From Paracoccaceae bacterium (GTDB lineage Bacteria; Pseudomonadota; Alphaproteobacteria; Rhodobacterales; Rhodobacteraceae), in NCBI GenBank assembly GCA_024742695.1, contig JANSXY010000001.1, positions 1 through 64,000 of the forward strand: a stretch of DNA of 64,000 bases, given 5' to 3'. The position numbers and the translations under genes are program-made. Of this stretch, positions 8,851 through 18,433 are shown piece after piece. A model generated the notes under the pieces. It was not told the origin of the DNA. It was given only the letters and a program-made list of their open reading frames with translations, and did not search any database. The stretch's first letter is position 1. Every line of letters starts with the position of its first letter.

Positions 8851-8866
8851 TTGCATACGCTTGCAA
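8851..8866. promoter_or_regulatory. LacI-type operator (TTGCATACGCTTGCAA)
   Basis: This 16-bp imperfect palindrome has a central CG and 12 of 16 positions symmetric, the classic form of LacI/GalR-family operators. The right half, CGCTTGCAA, is repeated as a direct copy at 8834-8842. It sits between the divergent starts at 8779 and 8944, so it could govern both. The best candidate regulator is the LacI protein encoded at 16422 within the operon. Confidence 0.65.
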
Positions 8867-8943
8867 ACAGATCAAACATAACAGCCGTCGCCGACGTCAG
8901 GCGAGTACCGCTGGGAGAGCGGGGATCAACAGGGAGACGACGC

Positions 8944-10191
8944 ATGACCATTTCCATGAAGGGCCTAGCCCTGTCCGCCCTCCTGGGGGCAACCGCACTC
9001 AGCCCGTCGGCGGGACTTGCGGCGGATTGCGGCATCGAGGCTGGCCGCGTTTCGATCGTCGGCAACGAGTTTCCGGCGATCAAGACCGTCGCCGCCGCCG
9101 CCGCGGATTGCGCAAATGCCGAGGTCAAGGCGAACCTCACCGCCGATCACCAGAAGATCAACCTGCCCGGCATGCAGGGCAACCCGGCCGAGTATACCAG
9201 CGCGATCATCGCGACCTCGTCGATCGTGGCGCTGATGAACGAGGATGTGATCCGTCCGCTGGACGACCTTGTCGCCGCGCTCGGCCAGGATATCCCGAAG
9301 CAGCAACTCATCACCATCGACGGGCGTGTGATGGCCGTGGGCTTCATGGCGAACGCACAGCACCTCGTCTACCGCAAGGACGTGCTGGAGCAGGTCGGGC
9401 TGGAGCCGCCGAAGACCTACGAAGAGATGCTTGCCGCGGCCGAGAAGATCCGCGCCGCCGGAATCATGCAGAACCCGGTGGGCGGCGCCTATGCCGCGGG
9501 CTGGAACCTCGCGCAGGAATTCGTGAACATGTACACTGGCATGGGCGGCGAATTCTTCGAGCCCGGCACACCCAACGTCTCGGTCAACAATGACAAGGGC
9601 GTGGCCGCGCTGGAGATGATGAAGGCGCTTTCGGGCTACATGAACCCCGATTTCCTGACGCATGACTCGAACGCCACCTCGGCGGAATGGGAAGCCGGCA
9701 ACGTCGCGCTGATGAACATGTGGGGGTCGCGCACCGGGGTGCTGATGGATGCCGAGGGTTCCGCGCCCGAGGTCCACACGAACACAATGGTCGGCGCGCC
9801 GATGAAGGTGGGTGGCGGCGACACTCCGGCGACCACGCTGTGGTGGGACGGCTGGACGGTCGCGCGCAACATCTCGGACGAGGATGCCGCGGCGACCTTC
9901 CTTGCGATGAAGCATGCCACCAGCCCGGCGATCCTCAACGACGAGACGATGGGCCAGGCGGTCTGGATGATCGCGGGCTACGAGCCCGCGCCGGTCAACG
10001 CCGGTGTGATGCAGACGATGACGATGGGGGCCAAGCCCTATCCGATGTTGCCCTACATGGGCCTGCTGCACACCGCGCTGGGCGACAACCTCGCCGACTA
10101 CCTGACCGGCAAGGAAGACGCGGCGACGGCTCTGGCCGATGTCGAGGCCGCCTATGTCGCGGCGGCCCGCGAAAAGGGTTTCCTTCAGTAA
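8944..10191 (+). CDS. ABC transporter periplasmic sugar-binding protein (family 1)
   Basis: The 415-residue family 1 extracellular solute-binding protein has a Sec signal peptide (about residues 1-26, ending PSAGLA-AD). It shows the usual pattern of sugar-binding proteins, with YRKDVLEQVGLEPPKTYEEM in the middle and WWDGWTVARNISDEDAAATF in the C-terminal lobe. AGGGAGA precedes the ATG at 8944. It is the first gene of a long operon with two permeases and an ATPase behind it, so it delivers the substrate of the catabolic genes downstream. The substrate cannot be read from sequence; the family carries sugars, polyols and sugar-like acids. An 11-bp hairpin follows the stop. Confidence 0.9.
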   Translation: MTISMKGLALSALLGATALSPSAGLAADCGIEAGRVSIVGNEFPAIKTVAAAAADCANAEVKANLTADHQKINLPGMQGNPAEYTSAIIATSSIVALMNEDVIRPLDDLVAALGQDIPKQQLITIDGRVMAVGFMANAQHLVYRKDVLEQVGLEPPKTYEEMLAAAEKIRAAGIMQNPVGGAYAAGWNLAQEFVNMYTGMGGEFFEPGTPNVSVNNDKGVAALEMMKALSGYMNPDFLTHDSNATSAEWEAGNVALMNMWGSRTGVLMDAEGSAPEVHTNTMVGAPMKVGGGDTPATTLWWDGWTVARNISDEDAAATFLAMKHATSPAILNDETMGQAVWMIAGYEPAPVNAGVMQTMTMGAKPYPMLPYMGLLHTALGDNLADYLTGKEDAATALADVEAAYVAAAREKGFLQ

Positions 10192-10199
10192 GGGCCCGC

Positions 10200-10225
10200 G
10201 GCCGGCGGCGCCCCCGCCGCCGGCC
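10200..10225 (+). promoter_or_regulatory. intercistronic hairpin after binding-protein gene
   Basis: Perfect 11-bp arms (GGCCGGCGGCG and CGCCGCCGGCC) enclose a CCCC loop, 8 bases after the stop of the binding-protein gene. Only ATTCCTTT follows, not a full T tract. It therefore probably acts as an mRNA-stabilising or attenuating hairpin that raises binding-protein expression over the permeases. Confidence 0.65.
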
Positions 10226-10307
10226 ATTCCTTTCCCCGACCGACGCCTTTCGCCGCGACGTGCGCCCGCACTGTCGTATACCCCTCCGCTGGCTCGCGGG
10301 ATCGCAA

Positions 10308-11336
10308 ATGAAACACCGTACCTTCCTGTGGTTCATGCTGCCATCGGCGACCGCGATGGTGCTGTTCATCGCACTGCCCATCGTTTCGGTGCTGATCCAG
10401 TCGGTCTATGCGCCGCATGAACAGGTCATTCGCGAGGTCGAGAACTGCACGCTGTTCGGCTGTACGACCTCCACCGTGATCGACCAGGAGGCGACGCGCG
10501 CGCTGCGCGAAGCCGAGCCGCTGGGCCGCTTCGTCGGAACGGCCATCTACACCGATCGCAACCACCTCGCGCTGTCGCAGATCGGCGCGCTCTGGTCGGC
10601 CTCGTCCGGGATCGGGGATTTCACCGGCAAGCTTCTGAACCTGCCGTTCTACGGGGCGCTCGCCTTCACGCTGACCTACACCGCGCTTGTCACGCCGCTG
10701 TCGATCATCCTTGGCTTCGTCATCGCACTGTCGGTCAACGCCGTGCCGCGGCTGATGCGCGGCCCGATGATCTTCGTCTCGCTCCTGCCGATGATCGTCA
10801 CGCCGCTTGTCGGCGCACTCATCCTGTTCTGGATGGTCGATGCGCGCGGTATTCTGGGGGCCGCGATGCAGGCGCTGGCGGGCGACCCCGACCTGTCGGT
10901 CAAGGCCTCGACGCCCCTGATGTGGGCGATGCTGATCGTCTACGGCATCTGGTCCTCGGCACCCTTCGCCTTCGTTGTCTACTACGCCGGGCTGCAGACC
11001 GTGCCGCAGGATTCGCTCGAATCCGCGATGATCGACGGGGCCAGCCGCTGGGAACGCATCCGCTATGTCGTGATCCCGCATCTGGTGCCGCTGACGACCT
11101 TCATGGCGCTCATCAAGATCATGGACAATTTCCGGGTCTTCGAACCGATCGTGAGCTTCAACGCCGCCGCGCATGCCCAGTCGCTCAGCTTCTTCATCTA
11201 CTCCGATCTCGGCGGCGAAACCCGGCTCCTGTCCTCGGCCGCTGCGACCTCGGTCCTGACGATCCTCGGCGTCGTCATCCTCCTGTCGCCGGTGCTGGTC
11301 CGGACGTGGAGAAGCTTCGGAAAGGGGGCCGCATGA
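10308..11336 (+). CDS. sugar-type ABC transporter permease (MalF-like)
   Basis: The 342-residue inner-membrane permease has about six membrane segments. The EAA-like coupling loop (SAMIDGASRWERIRYVVIP, near residues 237-255) contacts the ATPase. A long periplasmic insertion between the first and second helices (about residues 30-100) is typical of MalF-type subunits. The ATG at 10308 opens a hydrophobic N terminus (FLWFMLPSATAMVLFIALPI); the longer upstream frame overlaps the previous gene and is spurious. It overlaps the next permease by ATGA and pairs with it as the transmembrane heterodimer of the importer. Confidence 0.9.
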   Translation: MKHRTFLWFMLPSATAMVLFIALPIVSVLIQSVYAPHEQVIREVENCTLFGCTTSTVIDQEATRALREAEPLGRFVGTAIYTDRNHLALSQIGALWSASSGIGDFTGKLLNLPFYGALAFTLTYTALVTPLSIILGFVIALSVNAVPRLMRGPMIFVSLLPMIVTPLVGALILFWMVDARGILGAAMQALAGDPDLSVKASTPLMWAMLIVYGIWSSAPFAFVVYYAGLQTVPQDSLESAMIDGASRWERIRYVVIPHLVPLTTFMALIKIMDNFRVFEPIVSFNAAAHAQSLSFFIYSDLGGETRLLSSAAATSVLTILGVVILLSPVLVRTWRSFGKGAA

Positions 11337-12217
11337 CCACCCGCATCGCCGATCGCCGCCCGGCCGCGCTGCAGCTCTTCCTGACCGGCTTTCTCGTCCT
11401 TTGGCTGATCATCGCGGCCTTCCCCTTCCTCTGGACGCTCTGGGGCAGCTTCAAGGTCGAGGGCGACTTCTTCTCCAAGGCCGACTGGATGAATGCGCTG
11501 ACCGGGCCGCTGACGCAGGCCGAAACGGGCGCGGCCTTCACCGGCGCGGGCTACTGGGGCGCCTGGGTGCAGGAGGAGTTCTGGCGCGCGGCCCTCAACA
11601 CTCTGATTGTGGTCGTGAGCGTCGTCTGTATCTCGCTAACCTTCGGGACGCTTGGCGGCTATGCGCTCTCTCGTTCTCCCTATCGCTATGCCTTCTGGCT
11701 CTTGATCGTCGCGCTGGTCTTCCGCGCCATGCCCCCGATCACGCTGGTGTCGGGCTACCTGCTGCCGTTCTTCCAGTGGAACCTCTGGGGCCATCTGCCC
11801 ACCGCGATCATCGTGCTCGTCGCGATCAACCAGCCCTTCACGCTGTGGATGCTGACAAGCTTCTTCCGCAACATCCCCAAGGATCTCGACGAAAGCGCGA
11901 TGGTCGATGGCTGTTCGCGGTTCCAGGCATTCCGGCATGTCATCATCCCCGTGATGTGGCCTGGGGTGATCACCACGGGGCTGTTCAGCTTCCTTCTGGC
12001 CTACAACGACTTCGCGGTGACCGCGATGCTCCTGTCGAAGGAGAACCAGACGATGGTCCCGAAGATCGCCTCCTTCCTCGGCACGACCCAGACGAAGGGA
12101 AACGTCATGTTTGCCGTCTCCTCCGTGGTCTCGGTGACTGCGCCGCTTTTCCTGCTGGTCCTGTTCTTCCAGCGCCAGATCGTCAGCGGCCTGACCGCCG
12201 GCGCCGTGAAAGGATAA
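11333..12217 (+). CDS. sugar-type ABC transporter permease (MalG-like)
   Basis: The second membrane subunit, 294 residues, has six predicted helices. Its conserved cytoplasmic loop DESAMVDGCSRFQAFRHVII lies near residues 185-204, and a typical C-terminal GLTAGAVKG tail is present. The start ATG overlaps the stop of the MalF-like gene. Together they form the channel through which the bound substrate enters. The ATPase gene begins 3 bases after this gene's stop. Confidence 0.9.
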   Translation: MTTRIADRRPAALQLFLTGFLVLWLIIAAFPFLWTLWGSFKVEGDFFSKADWMNALTGPLTQAETGAAFTGAGYWGAWVQEEFWRAALNTLIVVVSVVCISLTFGTLGGYALSRSPYRYAFWLLIVALVFRAMPPITLVSGYLLPFFQWNLWGHLPTAIIVLVAINQPFTLWMLTSFFRNIPKDLDESAMVDGCSRFQAFRHVIIPVMWPGVITTGLFSFLLAYNDFAVTAMLLSKENQTMVPKIASFLGTTQTKGNVMFAVSSVVSVTAPLFLLVLFFQRQIVSGLTAGAVKG

Positions 12218-12220
12218 CCC

Positions 12221-13270
12221 ATGGCAGAGATCCGGCTTTCCAACCTCTCGAAGCGCTGGGGCAGCTTCGTCGGCCTCAAGACGATGAACCTGACGATCGC
12301 GGATGGCGAGTTCCTCGTGCTCCTCGGCCCTTCGGGCTGCGGCAAGACGACGACGATGCGGATGATCGCCGGGCTAGAGGATGCCACCGAAGGCGATATC
12401 GTCATCGCCGGCACCCGCGTCAACGGTCTAGAGCCGAAGGACCGCGACATCGCGATGGTGTTCCAGTCCTACGGGCTTTATCCGACAATGACGGTCTACG
12501 AGAACATCCGTTTTCCTTTGAAGGTGCGGGGCATTCCGACGGCCGAACACCACGACCGGGTCATGCGTGCCGCGGAGACGGTCGAGCTGGCCGAGTTTCT
12601 CGACCGCAAGCCCGCCGCGCTGTCGGGCGGGCAGCGCCAGCGCGTGGCACTGGCCCGTGCCATCGTGCGCAAGCCCAAGGTCTTCCTGATGGACGAGCCC
12701 CTGTCGAACCTCGACGCAAAACTCCGCGTCTCGACCCGCGCGCAGATCAAGAACCTGCATCACGAGCTGAAGACCACCACGATCTACGTCACCCACGACC
12801 AGATCGAGGCGATGACGCTGGCCGACCGCGTGGTGGTGATGAGCCGGGGCGAGGTGCAGCAGGTCGGAACGCCCCTGGAAATCTACGACCGCCCGGCCAA
12901 CACTTTCGTTGCGGGCTTCATCGGCAGCCCGGCGATGAACCTTATGGAGGGGCGCCTCAGCGGCGGCGTGTTCGAGGGGCAGAACGTCCGCATCCCCGGG
13001 TTCGTCGCGCCGGACGGGCCGGTGACGCTGGGCTTCCGGGCCGAGGATGCGGTGTTGGTGGAGACGGGCGAAATCGCCGCGCCGATCTACACCATGGAGC
13101 TCTTGGGCGATTCCTCGATGGCCACGGTGCAGGCCGGCGGCGCACTCGTCGCCGTGAAGGCACCCAAGAGCTTCGCGGGCGAGATCGGCCAGACCATTGC
13201 CGCCCATGTGCCAGCAGGCATCTGCCACCTGTTCGACGCGACGACCGGTGCGCGGATCGACACCATGTGA
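12221..13270 (+). CDS. sugar ABC transporter ATP-binding protein (MsmK/UgpC-like)
   Basis: The 349-residue ATPase of the CUT1 sugar importer class has Walker [10 protein letters not shown] at about residues 36-44, Q-loop VFQSYGLYP, and signature LSGGQRQR near residue 133. Walker [12 protein letters not shown] and the switch His in [10 protein letters not shown] follow. The C-terminal ~110 residues form the TOBE/regulatory domain seen in MalK-type proteins ([19 protein letters not shown]). It hydrolyses ATP to drive import through the two preceding permeases. The dehydrogenase gene of the catabolic part follows after 49 bases. Confidence 0.92.
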   Translation: MAEIRLSNLSKRWGSFVGLKTMNLTIADGEFLVLLGPSGCGKTTTMRMIAGLEDATEGDIVIAGTRVNGLEPKDRDIAMVFQSYGLYPTMTVYENIRFPLKVRGIPTAEHHDRVMRAAETVELAEFLDRKPAALSGGQRQRVALARAIVRKPKVFLMDEPLSNLDAKLRVSTRAQIKNLHHELKTTTIYVTHDQIEAMTLADRVVVMSRGEVQQVGTPLEIYDRPANTFVAGFIGSPAMNLMEGRLSGGVFEGQNVRIPGFVAPDGPVTLGFRAEDAVLVETGEIAAPIYTMELLGDSSMATVQAGGALVAVKAPKSFAGEIGQTIAAHVPAGICHLFDATTGARIDTM

Positions 13271-13319
13271 GCCCGGCGGAGGTGCCGCGCAACACGACCA
13301 CATCGAGGAGACCGCAAGA

Positions 13320-14630
13320 ATGGCGATCCACCACCTGAAATCCGGCAAGCCCGCCGCCGCCCGCGCCGAGGATGACGCGAAGGTCCGCGCGACCGTCGAG
13401 GGCATCCTCGCCGACATCGAGTCGCGCGGCGACGCGGCGGTGCGCGATCTCGCACAGAAGTTCGACGGTTATGCGCCGGCGAGCTTCCGCCTCAGCGCAT
13501 CTGAAATCGAGGCGGCGATGCAGAAGGTCTCTACCCGCGACATGGAGGATATCCGTTTCGCGCAGGCCCAGATCCGCCGCTTCGCCGAGGCGCAGCGCAC
13601 GTCGATGGCGGACATCGAGGTCGAAACGCTTCCTGGCGTCGTGCTTGGCCACCGGAACATTCCGGTGCAGTCGGTCGGCTGCTACGTGCCGGGCGGCAAG
13701 TTTCCGATGGTCGCCTCCGCGCATATGTCGGTCCTGACCGCGAGCGTGGCGGGAGTGCCGCGAATCGTCGCCTCCGCGCCGCCGGTGAAGGGGGAACCGC
13801 ACCCGGCGATCGTCGCGGCGATGCAGTTGGGCGGTGCGCATGAGATCTACGTTCTCGGTGGCATCCAGGCTGTCGGCGCCATGGCGCTTGGGACCGAGGC
13901 AATCGAGCCCGTCCACATGCTCGTCGGCCCCGGCAACGCCTTCGTGGCCGAGGCGAAGCGCCAGCTTTATGGCCGCGTCGGCATCGACCTTTTCGCGGGG
14001 CCCACCGAAACGATGGTGATCGCCGACGACACCGTGGATGCCGAACTGTGCGCGACCGATCTCCTCGGCCAGGCCGAACATGGCTACAACTCCCCCGCCT
14101 GCCTGATCACCAATTCCCGAAAGCTGGCTGAGGCGACGCTGGCGGAAGTGGACCGTCTGCTGGCGATCCTGCCCACGACCGAGACCGCCGCGGCAAGCTG
14201 GCGCGACTATGGTGACGTCATCCTCTGCGACAGCTACGAGGAAATGCTCTCTGTCGCCAACGACATGGCCTACGAGCATGTGCAGGTGATGACCGACCGC
14301 GACGACTGGTTCCTCGACCACATGCACAGCTACGGCGCGCTGTTTCTGGGGCCCCGAACAAATGTCGCCAACGGCGACAAGGTGATCGGCACCAATCACA
14401 CCCTGCCGACGAAAAAGGCCGGGCGCTACACCGGCGGACTTTGGGTTGGCAAGTTCCTCAAGACCCACAGCTACCAGCGCATCACGACCGACGCGGCGGC
14501 GGCGATGATGGGCGCCTATGGTTCGCGCCTGTGTATGCTCGAGGGCTTTGTCGGCCATGCCGAGCAATGCAACATCCGGGTGCGCCGCTACGGCGGCCGC
14601 AATGTGCCCTATGGGTCGGCGGCGGAATGA
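13320..14630 (+). CDS. HisD-family dehydrogenase, HpsN (sulfopropanediol dehydrogenase)-like
   Basis: The 436-residue protein belongs to the histidinol dehydrogenase superfamily of zinc-dependent, NAD-linked enzymes that oxidise a primary alcohol to an acid in two steps. The metal ligands expected from HisD are visible: Q251 and H254 ([12 protein letters not shown]), D353 ([13 protein letters not shown]) and H413 ([11 protein letters not shown]). The catalytic pair E319-H320 is in YEHVQVM. The histidinol-binding surroundings differ and no his genes are near, so it is a catabolic paralogue. HpsN, which oxidises 2,3-dihydroxypropane-1-sulfonate, is the best known relative type. By context it probably oxidises the imported compound or its product. 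The ATG at 13320 follows a GGAGACC site. Confidence 0.8.
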   Translation: MAIHHLKSGKPAAARAEDDAKVRATVEGILADIESRGDAAVRDLAQKFDGYAPASFRLSASEIEAAMQKVSTRDMEDIRFAQAQIRRFAEAQRTSMADIEVETLPGVVLGHRNIPVQSVGCYVPGGKFPMVASAHMSVLTASVAGVPRIVASAPPVKGEPHPAIVAAMQLGGAHEIYVLGGIQAVGAMALGTEAIEPVHMLVGPGNAFVAEAKRQLYGRVGIDLFAGPTETMVIADDTVDAELCATDLLGQAEHGYNSPACLITNSRKLAEATLAEVDRLLAILPTTETAAASWRDYGDVILCDSYEEMLSVANDMAYEHVQVMTDRDDWFLDHMHSYGALFLGPRTNVANGDKVIGTNHTLPTKKAGRYTGGLWVGKFLKTHSYQRITTDAAAAMMGAYGSRLCMLEGFVGHAEQCNIRVRRYGGRNVPYGSAAE

Positions 14631-15661
14631 CGCACTCGGAACTCAAGGCGGTTCTGTCCCCGTTCCGCGCGGCGGCGTCCTCGGCCACGGGCGAAGGCCT
14701 GCGGGCCGCGCTGGGCCAGGTGGTCGCTCCGGATGCGACGCTCCGGCTTTGCCATCCGTTCGGAGAGGTGACCGGCCCGCAAGGATGGTTCGACACCGCG
14801 CTGGGTCCGCTGCTGGCCGCGATGCCAGACCTTGAGCGACGCGACATGATCCTGCTTGCGGGCACGACGCCCGAGGGGCAGGACTGGATCGGCTGCATGG
14901 GCAACTATCTCGGCACCTTCGCCGCGTCTTTCCTCGACATCCCGCCGACCGGGCATCTCGCGCACATGCGATACCACGAGTTCTTCCGGGTCGAGGCGGG
15001 CCGCGTTGTTGAGATTCAGGCGATCTGGGACATCCCCGAACTGATGATGCAAGCCGGGGTCTGGCCGATGGGGCCGCAACTTGGTTCCTTCCTCGCCACC
15101 CCCGCGCCGATGACGCAGGATGGGCTGGCACCGGGCGGCGACGGTTCGGCGACGATGGCGCATGTGCTGGCGATGCTGACCGATCTCTGCCGGCATCCCG
15201 CCGATCCCGACCCGGCGGTGATGAACCTGCCGCACTACTGGCACCCGCGCTGCAACTGGTACGGCCCGGCGGGCATCGGCACCGGGCGCGGCATCGCGGG
15301 GTTCCGGCACTGGCACCAGATTCCGTTCCTGCGGGGCATGCCCGACCGCGGTCTCGACAGCGGGGGCCTGCACAGCCACTGGATCGCCGAGGGGGCCTAT
15401 ACGTGCGAGACCGGCTGGCCCAACATGCGCATGACGATCACGGGCGACGGCTGGCTCGGCATCGCGCCGTCGGGCCAGCGGATCACGCTGCGCAGCCTCG
15501 ATTTCTGGCGCATGGAGGACGGGCTGATCCGCGAGAACTGGGTGCTGGTCGACCTGCTGGACATGTGGGCGCAGATCGGGGTGGATGTGCTGGGCCGGAT
15601 GCGGGAATTCGGCAAGGTGCGCAGCCTCGCGCCCGTGCCGCTGCCGGAGGGCCTTTCATGA
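14627..15661 (+). CDS. two-domain NTF2/SnoaL-fold protein, paralogue of the 7676 gene
   Basis: The 344-residue protein is built from two SnoaL/NTF2-like repeats. It shares [11 protein letters not shown] and the central W-H-P-x3-W-Y-G-P-A-G-I-G-T signature with the divergent gene at 7676-8779, and both end with a [20 protein letters not shown] type segment. The superfamily includes cyclases, isomerases and hydratases. The His and Trp residues of the signature are candidates for the active site. ATG overlaps the dehydrogenase stop (ATGA), implying translational coupling. No characterised member was recognised. Confidence 0.75.
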   Translation: MTHSELKAVLSPFRAAASSATGEGLRAALGQVVAPDATLRLCHPFGEVTGPQGWFDTALGPLLAAMPDLERRDMILLAGTTPEGQDWIGCMGNYLGTFAASFLDIPPTGHLAHMRYHEFFRVEAGRVVEIQAIWDIPELMMQAGVWPMGPQLGSFLATPAPMTQDGLAPGGDGSATMAHVLAMLTDLCRHPADPDPAVMNLPHYWHPRCNWYGPAGIGTGRGIAGFRHWHQIPFLRGMPDRGLDSGGLHSHWIAEGAYTCETGWPNMRMTITGDGWLGIAPSGQRITLRSLDFWRMEDGLIRENWVLVDLLDMWAQIGVDVLGRMREFGKVRSLAPVPLPEGLS

Positions 15662-16425
15662 CCGGTCTGCCCCGCACGCCGTCCTTTCGCCTCGACGGGC
15701 GCCGCGCGCTTGTAACCGGCGCCTCGTCGGGGATCGGCCTTGCCGCAGCCGCCGCGCTGGCCGAGGCCGGGGCCGAGGTGACGCTGGTCGCGCGCCGCGC
15801 GACGGAACTGGAGGACGCAGCGGCATTGATCCGCGCGTCCGGCGGTCAGGCGGTGGCACTGGCGCTCGACATCACCGATCTTGCGGCAACGGCCGGGGCG
15901 GTGGCGGCACATGGACCGTTCGACGTGCTGGTCAACTCCGCGGGCCTGGCCCGCCATGCCCCCGCGATCGATACCACGCCGGAGGACTACGATGCGGCGA
16001 TGGGGTTGAACCTGCGCGCCGCCTATTTCCTGACGCGCGAGGTCGCGCGCGGGCTGCTCGCGGCAGGCAAGGGCGGCAGCCTGATCAATGTTTCCAGCCA
16101 AATGGGCCATGTCGGCGGGCCGGACCGCGCGGTCTACTGCGCCAACAAGCATGCGCTGGAAGGCATGACCAAGGCGATGGCGCTGGAATGGGCATCCCAC
16201 GGCATCCGCGTCAACACGCTGTGCCCCACCTTCATCCGAACGCCGCTTGGCGAACAGACCCTGCAGAACCGGGAACGCCGCGCCTGGATCCTGTCGAAGA
16301 TCAAGCTCGGCCGGGTGGGCGAGGTCGAGGACCTCATGGGCCCCGTCGTCTTCCTCGCCTCTGACGCCGCGGCGATGGTGACAGGCACACATCTGATCGT
16401 GGACGGGGGGTGGACAGCGGAATGA
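15658..16425 (+). CDS. short-chain dehydrogenase/reductase (SDR)
   Basis: The 255-residue classical SDR has the TGASSGIG cofactor loop near residue 20 and VNSAGLA in place of NNAG. Ser sits in INVSSQMG and the Y-x3-K pair in VYCANKHAL. The C-terminal tail FLASDAAAMVTGTHLIVDGG is typical. It should interconvert a hydroxyl and a keto group with NAD(P). It overlaps both neighbours by ATGA and therefore belongs to the catabolic operon, probably acting just before or after the HisD-like enzyme. Confidence 0.9.
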   Translation: MTGLPRTPSFRLDGRRALVTGASSGIGLAAAAALAEAGAEVTLVARRATELEDAAALIRASGGQAVALALDITDLAATAGAVAAHGPFDVLVNSAGLARHAPAIDTTPEDYDAAMGLNLRAAYFLTREVARGLLAAGKGGSLINVSSQMGHVGGPDRAVYCANKHALEGMTKAMALEWASHGIRVNTLCPTFIRTPLGEQTLQNRERRAWILSKIKLGRVGEVEDLMGPVVFLASDAAAMVTGTHLIVDGGWTAE

Positions 16426-17447
16426 GCGACCTACCCGTGAAAGTCACCGCACTCGATGTCGCCCGGCTGGCGGGTGTCAGCCAGTCGGCAGTCAGCCGCG
16501 TCTTCACGCCCGGCGCCTCGGCATCGAAGGCCACTGCTGCAAAGGTGCGGGCGGCGGCGGAGCAGCTCGGTTACCGACCCGACCCGCTGGCCCGCGCGAT
16601 GATCACCGGGCGCACCCGGATCATCGGCCTGGTCGTCGCCTACCTCGAAAACCAGTTCTACCCGATGGCGCTGGAACGGCTGAGCCGCGCGCTGCAGGAA
16701 CGCGGCTACCATGTCCTCGTCTTCATGGCCGAAAACGCCACCGAGAAGGTCGCGGAGGTCGTTCAGGAACTGATCGACTACCGGGTGGACGGGATCGTAA
16801 CCGCATCGGTCGCGATCACGAACGACCTGACGGCGCGGCTCTTGTCGCTGGGCATCCCCGTCGTCAATTTCAATCGCGGGCAGGACGATCCGCGTCTGAC
16901 CGATGTCACGTCGGACAATGTCGCGGGCGGGCGCCGCGCGACGGACTTCCTGATCGCCGCGGGCCACGAGCGGATCGCGCATGTGATGGGCTGGCAGGGT
17001 TCCTCGACCGGGCGCGACCGGGCCGAAGGGTTCCGGCAGGCGATGGCGGTCGCCGGGCTTGCCCCATTCGCGATGATCGACGGCATGTATGCTCGCGACA
17101 CCGCCGCCGCCGTGACGCGCGCGCTTTGCGCCGGCCCCGACCGCCCCGACGCCATCTTCGTCGGCAACGATCACATGGCCTTCGCGGTGATGGATGAATT
17201 GCGCTTCGGCCTCGGCCTCGACGTGCCCGGCGACGTGTCGGTGATCGGCTACGACGACGTGCCGATGGCCGCCTGGCCGTCCTATGCCCTGACCACGATC
17301 CGCCAGCCGGTGAAACGCATGGTCGCGGAGACGGTCGAGGCGATCCTTGGCCAGATCGACGGCACGGCGGCCCCGCAGAAAACCCGGATCGACGGGCCCC
17401 TCATGGTCCGCCGGTCCGCCCGAATTCCCCAAGGACAGGTGCCATGA
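16422..17447 (+). CDS. LacI-family transcriptional regulator
   Basis: The 341-residue regulator has an N-terminal LacI helix-turn-helix (VTALDVARLAGVSQSAVSRV) and hinge LGYRPDPLARAMITGRTRII. The periplasmic-binding-like sensor domain includes DAIFVGNDHMAFAVMDELR and SVIGYDDVPMAAW. I chose ATG 16422, which overlaps the SDR stop, over the ATG at 16410. Unusually it lies inside the operon, coupled on both sides, so it would be autoregulated with the catabolic genes. The operator at 8851-8866 is the likely target and a pathway intermediate or substrate the likely inducer. Confidence 0.92.
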   Translation: MSDLPVKVTALDVARLAGVSQSAVSRVFTPGASASKATAAKVRAAAEQLGYRPDPLARAMITGRTRIIGLVVAYLENQFYPMALERLSRALQERGYHVLVFMAENATEKVAEVVQELIDYRVDGIVTASVAITNDLTARLLSLGIPVVNFNRGQDDPRLTDVTSDNVAGGRRATDFLIAAGHERIAHVMGWQGSSTGRDRAEGFRQAMAVAGLAPFAMIDGMYARDTAAAVTRALCAGPDRPDAIFVGNDHMAFAVMDELRFGLGLDVPGDVSVIGYDDVPMAAWPSYALTTIRQPVKRMVAETVEAILGQIDGTAAPQKTRIDGPLMVRRSARIPQGQVP

Positions 17448-18433
17448 AAGGCTTCTCGAACCGCTGGAAGGATTTTCCCGATTACATCCTCGGCATCACG
17501 CGCGAGATCTGGGAAGACCGCGGCATCGCCACGCTCGACCATTACTACGCCCCCGACATCCCGGTGCGGACCCCGATGGGGGTGACCGTTGGCAACAAGG
17601 GCGTCGTCGCCTCGACCATGGCGACGCTGGCGGAGTTTCCCGACCGGGAACTGCTGGGCGAGGACGTGATCTGGTCGGGCGACGAGACGACAGGGTACCT
17701 GTCGTCGCATCGCATCATCTCCACCGGCACGCACCGGGGCGACGGCTGGTTCGGGCCGGCGACGGGGCGGCGGTTCGAGGTGCGCGTCATCGCCGACTGC
17801 GCCGCGAAGGCCGATACGATCTACGACGAATGGCTCGTGCGCGACAACGGCGGACTGGTGCGACAGCTGGGCGGCGACCCGCAGGATTTCGCCCGCGACC
17901 TCATCGCCCGCGAAGGCGGGCCGGACCGCGCCGCGCGGCCCTTCACGCCCGAGGCCGACATCGCCGGTGCCTATGCCGCGAGCGGCAATGACAACACATG
18001 GGGCGCCCGATATGCCGAAAGCCTCGGGCGGATCATGCAGGGCGATTTCGCCCATGTCCGCATGGCCTGGGACCGCGCCGCGGTCGGCCTTTTCCCCGGC
18101 GCGCGCAGCCTGACTGGATCGGCGGCCATCGCGGATGCCTGGCTCGGCCTCCGCTCCGCCTTTCCCTCCGCCCGGTTCCAAGTCCACCATGTCATCGGGA
18201 TGGAGGGCGGGATGATGCCGCCCCGCGCGGCGGTGCGCTGGTCGCTCGACGGGCGGCACGACGGCTGGGGCGCTTTCGGCCGACCGACCGGCGCGCCCGT
18301 CCATGTCATGGGCATCTCGCATGCCGAGTTCGGCCCCTACGGCCCCGACGGCATCGGCCTTCGCCGCGAGTTCGTCGCCTGGGACGAGATCGCGATCTGG
18401 AAACAAATCCTTCTGCACCGAGGTGACGCATGA
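17444..18433 (+). CDS. SnoaL-like (NTF2-fold) protein
   Basis: The 329-residue protein has two NTF2-like units. The first includes ITREIWEDRGIATLDHYYAP and VRTPMGVTVGNKGVVAST, typical of SnoaL-like polyketide cyclase/ester cyclase annotations. The second half has SLTGSAAIADAWLGLRSAFP and HVIGMEGGMMPPRAAVRWSL. It is clearly different from the 7676/14627 pair and is the third member of this fold in the cluster. ATG overlaps the LacI stop and its own stop overlaps the bicupin start. The function is unknown. Confidence 0.75.
   Translation: MKGFSNRWKDFPDYILGITREIWEDRGIATLDHYYAPDIPVRTPMGVTVGNKGVVASTMATLAEFPDRELLGEDVIWSGDETTGYLSSHRIISTGTHRGDGWFGPATGRRFEVRVIADCAAKADTIYDEWLVRDNGGLVRQLGGDPQDFARDLIAREGGPDRAARPFTPEADIAGAYAASGNDNTWGARYAESLGRIMQGDFAHVRMAWDRAAVGLFPGARSLTGSAAIADAWLGLRSAFPSARFQVHHVIGMEGGMMPPRAAVRWSLDGRHDGWGAFGRPTGAPVHVMGISHAEFGPYGPDGIGLRREFVAWDEIAIWKQILLHRGDA

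Noticed and set aside
13320-14630. Histidine biosynthesis gene hisD
   Set aside because: It is of the HisD family, but no other his genes are present, the gene is embedded in a catabolic ABC operon, and the substrate-side residues differ. A catabolic HpsN-like role is more likely.
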